The notes beneath the pieces were generated by a model. That model saw only the letters and a program-made list of their open reading frames with translations, was not told where the DNA came from and did not search any database. Position numbers and translations under genes: made by a program. Source: G963663315 sp965116335 (GTDB lineage: Bacteria > Pseudomonadota > Gammaproteobacteria > Arenicellales > Poriferihabitantaceae). Taken from it: DNA of 64,000 nucleotides. This document shows positions 16,338 through 24,810 of the stretch, piece by piece; within the stretch, counting starts at the first letter, position 1, and the number at the start of each line of letters is the position of its first letter. Location of the stretch: NCBI GenBank assembly GCA_965116335.1, contig OZ220677.1, positions 1,302,001 to 1,366,000 of the forward strand, given 5' to 3'.

Positions 16338-17315
16338 ATGAGAAAATCATGTATCAAGCCATTGACAGCCATGCTGTCGGCCTTATGCTTTATCCTGACG
16401 GCAACTCCCGCCATGGCTGCGGACAGTAGTGAACCGATTAAGATACCGATCAAGAACTGGTCCAGCCAGGTCGTTATGGCGCACGTGATCGGCGGCATAT
16501 TCGAGAGCATGGGAAACAATGTTGAATATGTTCCTGTGGACAATCAGGCCAGCTTCGAGGCGGTTCGCGCCGGCGATCTCACCATCGTACACGAGGTCTG
16601 GCAATCCACCATGCAGAACGCCTATTACAGCGCCATGGAAAAAGGCGGGTTGATCGACATGGGCACCCACGCCGCGGAAACCCTGGAAGAGATGGGAGTG
16701 CCCAACTGGGTCATCGAAAAGGACCTTTGTCCGGGCCTGCCAAGCTGGGAGGCGCTGAAAGACTGTCACGCAAATTTCGCGACGCCGGATTCTGACGGCA
16801 AGGGCCGCTGGCTGGAAGGCCCGCAAAGCTGGCATGGTGATGTCATGCCGAATCGTCTCAAGGGTCTCGGTCTGGATGACAAATGGGTGGTCAAGTTCGC
16901 GGGCGCTGCAGATGCACTGTGGACCGAGCTCAAGGCTGCCGAAAAAGAAGGCCGCGGAACCATTATCTTCAACTGGACGCCTAACTTTACGGATGCCTCA
17001 GGGTTTACCTTTATCGAGTTTCCACCGTACTATGATGGTTGCCGGATGGCAGATGGTGGCGACTTGAGCACGACCGGCTGCGGCTCTCCGGTAGGCTGGC
17101 TGAAGAAAGGCGCTAACTACCGCTTCCCGAAATCACATCCCCGGGCTTATACGACATTTTCCAAGCTGTCGTTCACCACGCCACAGATCGGGTCGATGGC
17201 TGCACTGGTCGATGTCGATGGCATGACCCATGCAGATGCTGCCGTCAAGTGGCTGGCAGACAATGAGGAAGTCTGGAAACCCTGGACCGTATCCATACTC
17301 GGAGAAAGCAACTGA
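16338..17315 (+). CDS. glycine betaine/proline-type ABC transporter substrate-binding protein (OpuAC/ProX)
   Basis: 325 residues with a Sec signal peptide (ending PAMAAD at about residue 29). The body is OpuAC-like (IKIPIKNWSSQVVMAHVIGGIFES), with several tryptophans typical of quaternary-amine pockets (VHEVWQSTM, FNWTPN, EVWKPW). It should deliver glycine betaine or a related compatible solute in the periplasm. GGAG precedes the ATG. It is followed by a strong hairpin and then the ATPase and permease genes, the usual arrangement when the binding protein is made in excess. Confidence 0.9.
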   Translation: MRKSCIKPLTAMLSALCFILTATPAMAADSSEPIKIPIKNWSSQVVMAHVIGGIFESMGNNVEYVPVDNQASFEAVRAGDLTIVHEVWQSTMQNAYYSAMEKGGLIDMGTHAAETLEEMGVPNWVIEKDLCPGLPSWEALKDCHANFATPDSDGKGRWLEGPQSWHGDVMPNRLKGLGLDDKWVVKFAGAADALWTELKAAEKEGRGTIIFNWTPNFTDASGFTFIEFPPYYDGCRMADGGDLSTTGCGSPVGWLKKGANYRFPKSHPRAYTTFSKLSFTTPQIGSMAALVDVDGMTHADAAVKWLADNEEVWKPWTVSILGESN

Positions 17316-17326
17316 CTCCGGTAGTC

Positions 17327-17397
17327 CTCCCGTAAGCCACGGGAGCTTCAAGCAAGACTCTGGATTCCCCCCTCCTTGCAGGGGGGAATCTGTTTTT
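17327..17397 (+). terminator. hairpin pair between binding protein and ATPase genes
   Basis: Two hairpins follow the binding-protein gene: 17327-17345 (CTCCCGT/ACGGGAG arms) and 17363-17390 (GATTCCCCCC and GGGGGGAATC arms) followed by TGTTTTT. The second is a good Rho-independent terminator and also belongs to the dispersed ATTCCCCC...GGGGGAAT palindrome family of this window. It may attenuate expression of the downstream transporter genes. Confidence 0.75.
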
Positions 17398-17470
17398 GGG
17401 CATCGGATTTACAAATCGGACTAAAAATAGGGTACGCTATCGCACTATAAGGGTAACGATAATTTCGGAT

Positions 17471-18541
17471 ATGTCATCAGCAGAAGAATCGAGCGGTAAA
17501 GAGCAATCCATTATACGGTGTGAATCTGTCTACAAGATATTTGGCAGTAATGCCAAAAGCACGCTGCGCGAAGCGGGTGGGGTTGTGGATGCCAAACGAT
17601 TCATGGAGGCCGGACTAATCGTGGGAGTCAACAACGTATCCTTCGATGTGATCAAGGGCGAAATCCTGGTGGTTATGGGCTTGTCCGGCTCCGGGAAATC
17701 CACCCTGCTACGCTGTATATCGAGATTGACCGATGCTACCTCCGGGCAGATTTTCATCGAGGGGCAGGACATCCTGACCATGAATCACAAGCAACTCGTC
17801 GAGTTGCGGCGCAACAAGATGGGCATGGTCTTCCAGAATTTCGGGCTGTTGCCACACAAGACTGTGCTGGAGAATATCGCGTTCCCGTTGCAGGTCAAGG
17901 GAATCAGTACCCGGGACAGTGTCAAAAGAGCCATGGAAATGGTGCAGCTGGTCGGACTTGAGAGACGCGAGAACTATTTCCCGCGGGAATTATCCGGCGG
18001 CCAGCAGCAAAGGGTAGGTATCGCGCGCTCGCTGGCTGTCGAGCCGGACATCTGGTTTCTGGATGAGCCGTTCTCCGCACTGGACCCGTTGATCCGCAAG
18101 GAAATGCAGGATGAGTTCCTGCGCTTGCAGGGAGTTTTGGGCAAAACCATCCTGTTTGTCACCCATGATTTTGATGAAGCCCTGCGCCTCGCTGACCGCA
18201 TCGCTATCATGAAGGATGGCGTGGTTGAGCAGTTGGACACGCCTTCCAGTATCGTACTGAATCCAGCGACCGAATATGTACGCAAGTTCACCGAAGACGT
18301 ACCGCGAGAAAAAGTGCTGCGAGTGCAATCGGTAATGGACCCGGTATCCAACACAGAAGTACACGGCGATATCAGAGTTCCCGTGGATGCCGTGATTGAG
18401 TCGGTTGCGGAGAATATTCTCGGACAGCAAAAGCCGGTGGCGGTGGTGGATGCACAAGGCGAAGTAGTCGGTGCCCTGCACGCCTCTCACGTGATCAAGG
18501 TGCTGTTCGGAGGAAAGTCCGGTAACCCGGAACAGCGCTGA
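17471..18541 (+). CDS. glycine betaine/proline-type ABC transporter ATP-binding protein (ProV/OpuAA)
   Basis: Start set at the ATG at 17471; an in-frame TTG at 17396 would start inside the preceding terminator. The 356-residue product has Walker A GLSGSGKST, signature LSGGQQQRVGIARS, Walker B DIWFLDEPFSALD and the switch His (FVTHDFDEA), followed by a C-terminal extension with a partial CBS-like regulatory part. The long N-terminal stretch before Walker A is characteristic of ProV. It couples ATP hydrolysis to uptake through the permease encoded 10 bp downstream. Confidence 0.9.
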   Translation: MSSAEESSGKEQSIIRCESVYKIFGSNAKSTLREAGGVVDAKRFMEAGLIVGVNNVSFDVIKGEILVVMGLSGSGKSTLLRCISRLTDATSGQIFIEGQDILTMNHKQLVELRRNKMGMVFQNFGLLPHKTVLENIAFPLQVKGISTRDSVKRAMEMVQLVGLERRENYFPRELSGGQQQRVGIARSLAVEPDIWFLDEPFSALDPLIRKEMQDEFLRLQGVLGKTILFVTHDFDEALRLADRIAIMKDGVVEQLDTPSSIVLNPATEYVRKFTEDVPREKVLRVQSVMDPVSNTEVHGDIRVPVDAVIESVAENILGQQKPVAVVDAQGEVVGALHASHVIKVLFGGKSGNPEQR

Positions 18542-18551
18542 TACCCAACCA

Positions 18552-20612
18552 ATGACTTTCCTGACCAAACACCCGAAAGTCATTCAGTTTGCCGTCCTTT
18601 TGACGGTATTTTTCCTGCTGTGCGTACTGATCAACCCCTCTGAATCGAGTGTTCTGTGGCGCTTGCCGCCGTTGCTTGCCCAGCTACCCACGCTCATCAA
18701 CGATTCAGTCCGGCACCTGATGTTTGACTGGTGGCCAGTAAAGGTATACGACCCGATTATTGAGGACTATGAAGAAGAAGCCCTGTTCCGGGAAATCACC
18801 CGTGCAGTATCCGGCCTGTTTCTGTTCGTGATCAATCTGGTGCGGGAGATATTTCTCGGCGGCAACAAGACAGTGGTCGCTTTTACCGGCTGGGATTTTA
18901 TCAGCGAGAACCCCTGGGCACGCTGGCCCGCCCTGCCCTGGACCGTGATCACCGGCTGGGCCATTATTCTGGGTTACAGACTGCAAGGATTCTGGCTGGC
19001 AATACTGGCAGGCCTGTGTACAACATTTATCGCGATGTTCGGACAGTGGAAACCCTCGATGGAGACGCTGTCATTCATACTGATCGCCGCGCCGGTATCT
19101 GTCATTCTCGGGCTAACGCTGGGTATCTGGGCCTACAAGAGCCGCTTTATTGAGGAAGCACTGAATCCACTCCTCAACATCGCCCAGACCATGCCGCACT
19201 ATTCCTACCTGGTTCCGGTGATCGTGTTGTTTGGAGTCGGGGACCATGCCGCCGCGATTGCGACTATCGTGTTCGCTACGCCACCAATGGTTCGGTTGAC
19301 GCTGTTGGGGTTAAAGAAGGTGCGCCCGGATGTGGTGGACTCCGGCATGATGAGCGGGTGCAACAAAATCCAGTTGATGTTCCGGGTACTGATCCCCACA
19401 GCGCGACGTGACATCCTGATCGGCGTCAACCAGACCGTCATGCAATGCCTGGCGATGACCGTGATCGCCTCATTTATCGGCGCCCAGGGATTAGGCTCCA
19501 ACCTGATGATCGCGCTCAACTCCCTCAAGGTCGGCACCGGCATCGAGATCGGAGTCTGTATCGTACTGATTGCAGTTGTACTGGATAAAATGTCCCTGGC
19601 CTGGGCAAACAAGCAGACAGACTACTTCGCCAACCTGACATTTGTACAGCGTCACCGATACGGGTTACTGGCTGTGGCTGTCTTTCTGATCGGTACGGTG
19701 CTGGCCTGGATTGGCAGTTTCATTTTCCGCGAGGGCTTTAACTATCTGTATATCGTCCCGCACAACAAGGGCATTACGACTGCGCCATTATGGCAGGCTG
19801 CGGTGGATTGGGTATGGGACACGTTCTTCTACGCGCTGAACAGCTTCAACGAGTTCCTGATCACGACCATACTGGTGCCTATGAAAAATATGTATCTTGG
19901 TATGCCAGTCGCAGCGACCTTTGTCCTGATGATGGGCATTGGATACATACTGGCCGGTGTCCGGCAGGCACTGATCATTGGCGGATTCCTGCTTTTCATT
20001 GCGCTGTCAGAATACTGGGATCGCGCCCTGATTACGGCTTACATGGCCTCGTTCTCCGTGATTGTCTCAACGATTCTCGGTGTAATCATCGGTTCCCTGT
20101 GCGCCCAGAATTCCATCGCCAGCAAGAGTGTCCTGCTGATCTGTGATTTTCTCCAGACCTTCCCCTCGTTCATCTACCTGATCCCGGTGATCATGCTGTT
20201 CGGCATCACCGATACCTCCGTGATCATCGCCGCCGTAGTCTACGCCACCGTCCCGGCGACACGATACACCGTCGAAGGACTTCGCAGTGTGCCGCAGGTT
20301 CTGCATGATACCGGCTCCATGCTGGGCGTATCGCGCACCCAGAGATGGCTCTCGATTGAACTACCTCTGGCATTCCCTCATATCATGCTGGGCGTGAATC
20401 AGACCGCGATCTTTGCCTTGTTCATGGTGATCATCGGGGCCTTTATCGGCACCACCGATCTTGGACAACTGATCCTGAAAGCCATATCGGATCCACAAGG
20501 CACTGGAATCGGGCTGACACTGGGGTTATGCGTCGCTTTCATGGGGCTTGCGGTTGACCAAATCATACGCACCTGGGCGAATGAGCGCAAAAAGGCACTG
20601 GATATGAACTGA
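18552..20612 (+). CDS. double-length glycine betaine/proline-type ABC permease (ProW-ProW fusion)
   Basis: 686 residues, about twice the usual ProW length. Two BPD_transp_1 domains are visible, each with an EAA loop: the first around residues 200-340 (SGMMSGCNKIQLMFRVLIPTA), the second around 520-670 (TGSMLGVSRTQRWLSIELP). A single polypeptide therefore supplies both halves of the membrane channel. It is the third gene of the betaine-type uptake cluster. Such fused permeases are known in marine proteobacteria. No frameshift is seen. Confidence 0.9.
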   Translation: MTFLTKHPKVIQFAVLLTVFFLLCVLINPSESSVLWRLPPLLAQLPTLINDSVRHLMFDWWPVKVYDPIIEDYEEEALFREITRAVSGLFLFVINLVREIFLGGNKTVVAFTGWDFISENPWARWPALPWTVITGWAIILGYRLQGFWLAILAGLCTTFIAMFGQWKPSMETLSFILIAAPVSVILGLTLGIWAYKSRFIEEALNPLLNIAQTMPHYSYLVPVIVLFGVGDHAAAIATIVFATPPMVRLTLLGLKKVRPDVVDSGMMSGCNKIQLMFRVLIPTARRDILIGVNQTVMQCLAMTVIASFIGAQGLGSNLMIALNSLKVGTGIEIGVCIVLIAVVLDKMSLAWANKQTDYFANLTFVQRHRYGLLAVAVFLIGTVLAWIGSFIFREGFNYLYIVPHNKGITTAPLWQAAVDWVWDTFFYALNSFNEFLITTILVPMKNMYLGMPVAATFVLMMGIGYILAGVRQALIIGGFLLFIALSEYWDRALITAYMASFSVIVSTILGVIIGSLCAQNSIASKSVLLICDFLQTFPSFIYLIPVIMLFGITDTSVIIAAVVYATVPATRYTVEGLRSVPQVLHDTGSMLGVSRTQRWLSIELPLAFPHIMLGVNQTAIFALFMVIIGAFIGTTDLGQLILKAISDPQGTGIGLTLGLCVAFMGLAVDQIIRTWANERKKALDMN

Positions 20613-20652
20613 CCTCAAGGAACCGGCAAGGGGCGGCATTCCGACAGCGCGA

Positions 20653-20669
20653 GTCAAAGCCACTTTGAC
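20653..20669. repeat. short inverted repeat next to tRNA-Pro 3-prime end
   Basis: GTCAAAG and CTTTGAC arms with a 3-base loop, between the permease stop and the tRNA. No T tract follows, so a terminator role is doubtful. Confidence 0.4.
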
Positions 20670-20688
20670 GCGATGGCGTTGATTGGTA

Positions 20689-20765
20689 TGGTCGGGGTGA
20701 GTGGATTCGAACCACCGGCCCCTGCCTCCCGAAGGCAGTACTCTACCAGGCTGAGCTACACCCCG
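20689..20765 (-). tRNA. tRNA-Pro(CGG)
   Basis: The minus strand folds as a 77-nt cloverleaf: acceptor arms CGGGGTG/CACCCCG, D-arm TAGCTCAGCCTGGTAGAG, anticodon stem CTGCC/GGCAG with loop TTCGGGA giving anticodon CGG, T-arm with GGTTCGAATCC, discriminator A and an encoded CCA. The anticodon CGG reads CCG proline codons. Confidence 0.96.
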
Positions 20766-20792
20766 ACATCGGTAGAAAGCGCGTATTGTAAC

Positions 20793-21101
20793 TTATCTCA
20801 ATACCCCATCGTAGTATCCGACTTCTTTCTGATGACGTATTGCCAGAATGGTCACAATATCGTCATCCATTTTATATCGCGCCAGATAGCCACTATCACC
20901 AAATTTGATTATCCATTCCCGATACTCGTCAGGCATATCCTCAATCGGGCGACCCAGGCCGGGTTGGTGCGCGATTACCTGTACAGCTTCCCGGATGGTT
21001 ACACTGGCCCGTCTGGCAGCGGCAGGGTTCCGGGGTTTCAGAAATTCGTATAGTCGTTGCAGGTCGCGGAGTGCGCCAGGAGCATATATTACCTGTGGCA
21101 T
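20793..21101 (-). CDS. RelE/ParE-family toxin
   Basis: 102 residues matching the ParE-type fold: IYAPGALRDLQRLYEFL, then helices, and the C-terminal strands YLARYKMDDDIVTILAIRHQKE. ParE toxins poison gyrase; RelE relatives cleave mRNA, and the sequence alone does not separate the two securely. Its start overlaps the 3-prime end of the RHH antitoxin gene by 13 bp, the classical antitoxin-first order. Confidence 0.88.
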   Translation of the reverse strand: MPQVIYAPGALRDLQRLYEFLKPRNPAAARRASVTIREAVQVIAHQPGLGRPIEDMPDEYREWIIKFGDSGYLARYKMDDDIVTILAIRHQKEVGYYDGVLR

Positions 21102-21379
21102 ATCGGGGCAGTCCGTTCATCCCCGGTGCCCCAACTAGCCAGCCATGCGTCTACTTCTGCGGCAGTCGCGTGCAGACCACTGGCCTGAAACTCATCCCAG
21201 GCCCTGAGTGTATCCTGTCGGAAGGTTTCGCGTTTTTCTTCACGTTCCACATATTGCTGGATTGCCTCGCGCATTATCCAGTGTGCAGTCCGGCGGCGTA
21301 CTGTGGCCAAACGCTCAATGCGGGTACGCGTATCCGTGTCGAGCTTGACCGACATGGGGCGGATTGTGGCAGTTGTCAT
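21089..21379 (-). CDS. RHH/CopG-type antitoxin
   Basis: 96 residues. The N-terminus (MSVKLDTDTRTRIERLATVRRRTAHWIMREAI region) is a ribbon-helix-helix DNA-binding domain, followed by a toxin-binding tail with repeated Glu and Trp. It overlaps the ParE-like toxin gene by 13 bp. Upstream direct repeats (21442-21474) are a plausible autoregulatory operator. Confidence 0.85.
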   Translation of the reverse strand: MTTATIRPMSVKLDTDTRTRIERLATVRRRTAHWIMREAIQQYVEREEKRETFRQDTLRAWDEFQASGLHATAAEVDAWLASWGTGDERTAPICHR

Positions 21380-21441
21380 CAGGGCTCTCTTAATTGATTA
21401 GTCACAGGTAATACTATAACATACTTACGATGGAACCTCAT

Positions 21442-21474
21442 CCAGATTAACACCAGATTAACCACCAGATTAAC
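21442..21474. promoter_or_regulatory. three iteron-like direct repeats upstream of the antitoxin gene
   Basis: CCAGATTAAC occurs three times, beginning at 21442, 21453 and 21465, spaced 11-12 bp (one helical turn). This lies about 65 bp upstream of the antitoxin start, between it and the divergent secreted-protein gene. Repeats on one helix face fit cooperative binding by an RHH dimer. Confidence 0.45.
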
Positions 21475-21599
21475 CGCCTTTGTTCATTCAATTCAATTTG
21501 TCATATTGTGGTATATCCCGTAGAATCGCGCGGTTCCGGTGATCTTGAGCACAGTATCCGGGAATGGAAAAACAAACTCTAACTCTTGAGAAAGCAATC

Positions 21600-22388
21600 A
21601 TGTCAAAATCCTGCAATCCAGACCGTCCTGTTAGCGTCTCCCGTGTTTCATCCCCCCTCCCCCGCAAGTGGCCGGTTGCAGGACTTGGATGGGCAGTTGC
21701 TCTGACAACCTGCCTGTTTGTTCATAGCGCTGTGGCGCAATCGGGATATTCGACAGTTAAAGGCATTTCCTCCGGCATTCCTGAGGGTGGCCTGATTGCA
21801 CATAAGGGGGGCTCAGCAGGCTATAGTTGCGGACAAAAAACTACGTATGACCCGAAAGGGAGTAGTGAGAGTCAGTCAGATTTCATAAACCGCGTCATGA
21901 ATTTCTTTTCAAGCGGGGGAGGCGAGAACATTTACTACTGCGAATATCGGGATATTCCCGATGCTATGGACCGAAGACAGCCTGTATACATCTCCATAGT
22001 CAATCCCCCTCAGACACAATGTCAGATCTTTTTCTCAGCTGCCACCATAAATTTATATAATCAAGGAGGAACCGCACAAACCAGTCCGTTCAACGTCACT
22101 GTGAAGACAGGTAAAAGGAACCGCTTCACTTTTTACGTAACTGGCAAAGCCGACTATATCAGGGAATCAAATGCACTAGGACATGTGGAAGTCTCGACTA
22201 TCGGATCCACCCCTTGTCCTGGCGGCGGGGTGCTAACGTTCGATGTGATTGACGATGATAACTCTGCTTACATCGGGTCACTGAATGCGCACCCTTACAG
22301 AGAAAGTTGGAATAAGAGACCGCATTGCAAAGTGACCGATTTGGATAGTACTGGAAAAGATGGGCCGGGTTGCGGCGCAATAGACTGA
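21600..22388 (+). CDS. secreted hypothetical protein
   Basis: The ATG at 21600 is preferred because it gives an N-region and hydrophobic core (WAVALTTCLFVHSAVAQ) ending in a signal-peptidase site; an ATG at 21564 adds 12 residues. The mature protein is about 220 residues, with several cysteines (YSCGQKT, YYCEYRD, TQCQIFF, TPCPGG, HCKV, PGCGA) that could form disulfides, and a beta-rich pattern. No family recognised. It is probably periplasmic or extracellular, and separate from the glutathione transferase gene that starts 15 bp downstream. Confidence 0.6.
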   Translation: MSKSCNPDRPVSVSRVSSPLPRKWPVAGLGWAVALTTCLFVHSAVAQSGYSTVKGISSGIPEGGLIAHKGGSAGYSCGQKTTYDPKGSSESQSDFINRVMNFFSSGGGENIYYCEYRDIPDAMDRRQPVYISIVNPPQTQCQIFFSAATINLYNQGGTAQTSPFNVTVKTGKRNRFTFYVTGKADYIRESNALGHVEVSTIGSTPCPGGGVLTFDVIDDDNSAYIGSLNAHPYRESWNKRPHCKVTDLDSTGKDGPGCGAID

Positions 22389-22403
22389 TGCCAGGCGATT
22401 AGC

Positions 22404-23270
22404 ATGACCGACCCATCCTGGACACCGCCCAAAGTCTGGCGACCGGAGCAAGGGGGCGGGGGTCGCTGGGCCGGGATCAACCGTCCCGTTGCCGGTGCTA
22501 CTCATGAGCGGGAGTTGCCGCGTGGCCGCCATCCGATGCAGCTGTATTCTCTGGGCACGCCTAACGGCATCAAGGTCACGGTGATGCTGGAGGAATTGCT
22601 GGAATTGGGTCATCCGGGCGCCGAATACGATGCCTGGTATATTGATATTGGCAAGGGGGATCAGTTCGGCAGCGATTTCGTCTCCATCAATCCCAACTCG
22701 AAAATCCCCGCCCTGCTGGACTGTAGCGAACAACAACCCGTGCGCGTATTCGAGTCCGGTGCGATTCTCTGGTATCTCGCGAACAAGTTTCAGGTACTGG
22801 CGCCAACCGACTCTTCACAACAAGCCGAGTGTCTGTCGTGGCTTTTCTGGCAGATGGGCAGCGCACCGTATCTCGGTGGCGGCTTCGGCCATTTCTACCG
22901 ATACGCCCCCTGGCCGATGGAATATCCCATCCACCGCTTCACCATGGAGGTCAAGCGGCAGCTGGATGTACTGGACCGCAATCTGGCAGACCGGCGCTAT
23001 ATCTGCGGGGATGAGTACACGGTGGCAGACATCGCCATCTGGCCCTGGTACGGTCGGCTGGCGCTCAATTCTGTCTACGAGGCGGCGGAGTTTCTGGATG
23101 CAGCCTCCTACCGGCATCTTACCCGCTGGGCCAGGCAGATCGGCGAGCGGCCCGCAGTAGAGCGCGGCAAGCGTGTCAACCGTTCCTCAGACAACAATCC
23201 GGGGCTATTGCGCGAACGCCACGATGCCCGGGATTTCGAGAACCCCGGAGAACCGCCCACCGCTTCGTAG
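22404..23270 (+). CDS. yghU: YghU-type glutathione S-transferase
   Basis: 288 residues. An N-terminal extension (WTPPKVWRPEQGGGGRWAGINRP) precedes a thioredoxin-like GST domain (LYSLGTPNGIKVTVMLEEL; NSKIPAL with the cis-Pro) and an all-helical C-terminal domain (YTVADIAIWPWYGRL). The extension and TPNG motif are those of the YghU/Nu-class enzymes, which bind two glutathiones and show disulfide-bond reductase activity. A second, shorter relative (YfcG-like) is at 57572-58192. Confidence 0.9.
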   Translation: MTDPSWTPPKVWRPEQGGGGRWAGINRPVAGATHERELPRGRHPMQLYSLGTPNGIKVTVMLEELLELGHPGAEYDAWYIDIGKGDQFGSDFVSINPNSKIPALLDCSEQQPVRVFESGAILWYLANKFQVLAPTDSSQQAECLSWLFWQMGSAPYLGGGFGHFYRYAPWPMEYPIHRFTMEVKRQLDVLDRNLADRRYICGDEYTVADIAIWPWYGRLALNSVYEAAEFLDAASYRHLTRWARQIGERPAVERGKRVNRSSDNNPGLLRERHDARDFENPGEPPTAS

Positions 23271-23338
23271 ACGCTCGCCGGAACCCCGATCAGGCCGGAC
23301 GACTTACAAGCTGCTGGTCAGACCCCTGTCTTCTCCAG

Positions 23339-24775
23339 TCAGGGGGATGACAGGGCCCGGTTGTCGGCGGCGGCTTCCCGGATCAGGTTCCAGAGCGCCT
23401 CCACATGGTGTCGTTCGGTCGCCTCGGCGCCGATGGAAACCCGTACCATCCAGCGCTCATCAATCTTTGCCGGGGACAGGAATGTGGCCCCGGAACGGTT
23501 GATGGCATCTACCCAGCCCAGTGTATGCTCATTCAGCGCCCCCCCGGTGAGACCGGGCGGGCGGTGCAGGACACATACGGTTTGCAGGGTGACCGGAGCC
23601 ACCACCTCCCAATGGGCTTCAGCCATCACCTGAGCCGCCAGCCAACGGGCATTGTCAAGGTCCCGGCGCAATCGCTGGCGGATCGCTTCGGCACCGTCGA
23701 GACGCAGGTGAAACCAGAGCTTCAACGCCCGGAAGCGCCGTCCCAGCGGGATACCCCAGTCACGGTACTGCTTCACTTCACCGTCCACGCCAGAGCGTAG
23801 GTAGCTCGGATTGGTAGACATCACCCGAACCAGATGTTCGGGGTCACGCACATAGAACAGCGCACAGTCGAGAATGGTGCCCATCCACTTGTGCGGGTTC
23901 CATGAGATCGAGTCGGCACTCTCGATACCTTGCCAAAGGTGGCGACACTCCGGCAGCAACATGGCGGAACCCGCCATGGCGGCATCGACATGGAGCCAGA
24001 GGCCGTTGCGTCCAGCACACTCCGCCAGCGCCGCCACCGGGTCCATCGCGGTGATGCCGGTTGAACCCACCGAGGCCACGATGATGGCGGGCATGGCGCC
24101 AGCCGCCAGATCGCGTTCAATCATGGCTTGCAGGGCTTGCGGCTGCATGGTGCGAGTGCCGGCATCCATCGGCACCCGGCGGATGTTATCTGCGCCGAAC
24201 CCGGCCAACAACGCCGCCTTGCGAACGGAAGAATGCGCCTCGTCCGTGGTGTAGACGGTGAGAGGCGCAGATACCTGCTGAAGCCCGCCCCGGGTCTCAC
24301 CGTAATCAGTCACCTTTTCCCGCGCCAGTATCATGGCACAGAGACAGGCGGTGGATGCGGTATCATGGATCGTACCTTGCCACTCCTCCGACAGCCCAAC
24401 CAGCTGGCGCATCCAATCACACACTACCTCCTCCACCTCGGTAAGAGCGGGGCAACTTTCCCAGGAAATGCCCAGAGTAGAGAGACCGGAGCTGGCGAAA
24501 TCACCCAGCACAGAAGCCAGCGAGGCGTTGCAGGGAAACCAGCCGAACTGCATGGGATGCTGCATCTGGGTGATGCCCGGCACGATCAGGGTATCCAGGT
24601 CGCGCAACACATCGGCGAACGGTTGCGGCTGCTCCGGCGGAGCGTCCGGCAGTGCTTCGCGGATGTCTCCCGGAGCGACCTGCGCGCGCACGGGCCGCCC
24701 TTCAATCTGCTGACGGTAATCACAGACCCAGTCAATCAGTTCATGCGCTTGCCGCCGGAATTGTTCAGGTTTCAT
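23339..24775 (-). CDS. PLP-dependent group II (aromatic-L-amino-acid-type) decarboxylase
   Basis: Start taken at the ATG at 24775 (GAAGAAA upstream), giving MKPEQFRRQAHELIDWVCDY, the typical AADC N-terminus; 478 residues. The PLP lysine is in SWNPHKWMG, the cofactor-binding His in LWLHVDAAMAGSA, and the substrate-pocket region ALTEVEEVVCDWM is conserved. It likely decarboxylates an aromatic L-amino acid (Trp, Phe, Tyr or DOPA) to the amine. It is the last gene of the minus-strand operon with an amino-acid-type ABC transporter, so imported amino acid could be its substrate. Confidence 0.9.
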   Translation of the reverse strand: MKPEQFRRQAHELIDWVCDYRQQIEGRPVRAQVAPGDIREALPDAPPEQPQPFADVLRDLDTLIVPGITQMQHPMQFGWFPCNASLASVLGDFASSGLSTLGISWESCPALTEVEEVVCDWMRQLVGLSEEWQGTIHDTASTACLCAMILAREKVTDYGETRGGLQQVSAPLTVYTTDEAHSSVRKAALLAGFGADNIRRVPMDAGTRTMQPQALQAMIERDLAAGAMPAIIVASVGSTGITAMDPVAALAECAGRNGLWLHVDAAMAGSAMLLPECRHLWQGIESADSISWNPHKWMGTILDCALFYVRDPEHLVRVMSTNPSYLRSGVDGEVKQYRDWGIPLGRRFRALKLWFHLRLDGAEAIRQRLRRDLDNARWLAAQVMAEAHWEVVAPVTLQTVCVLHRPPGLTGGALNEHTLGWVDAINRSGATFLSPAKIDERWMVRVSIGAEATERHHVEALWNLIREAAADNRALSSP

Positions 24776-24810
24776 AGTTTCTTCGTTAAAAGCAAATAGT
24801 TGTCCGCCCC

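Noticed and set aside
20689..20765. tRNA-Pro as attachment site of an integrated element
   Set aside because: No duplicated tRNA 3-prime end, integrase or other phage gene was seen on either side.
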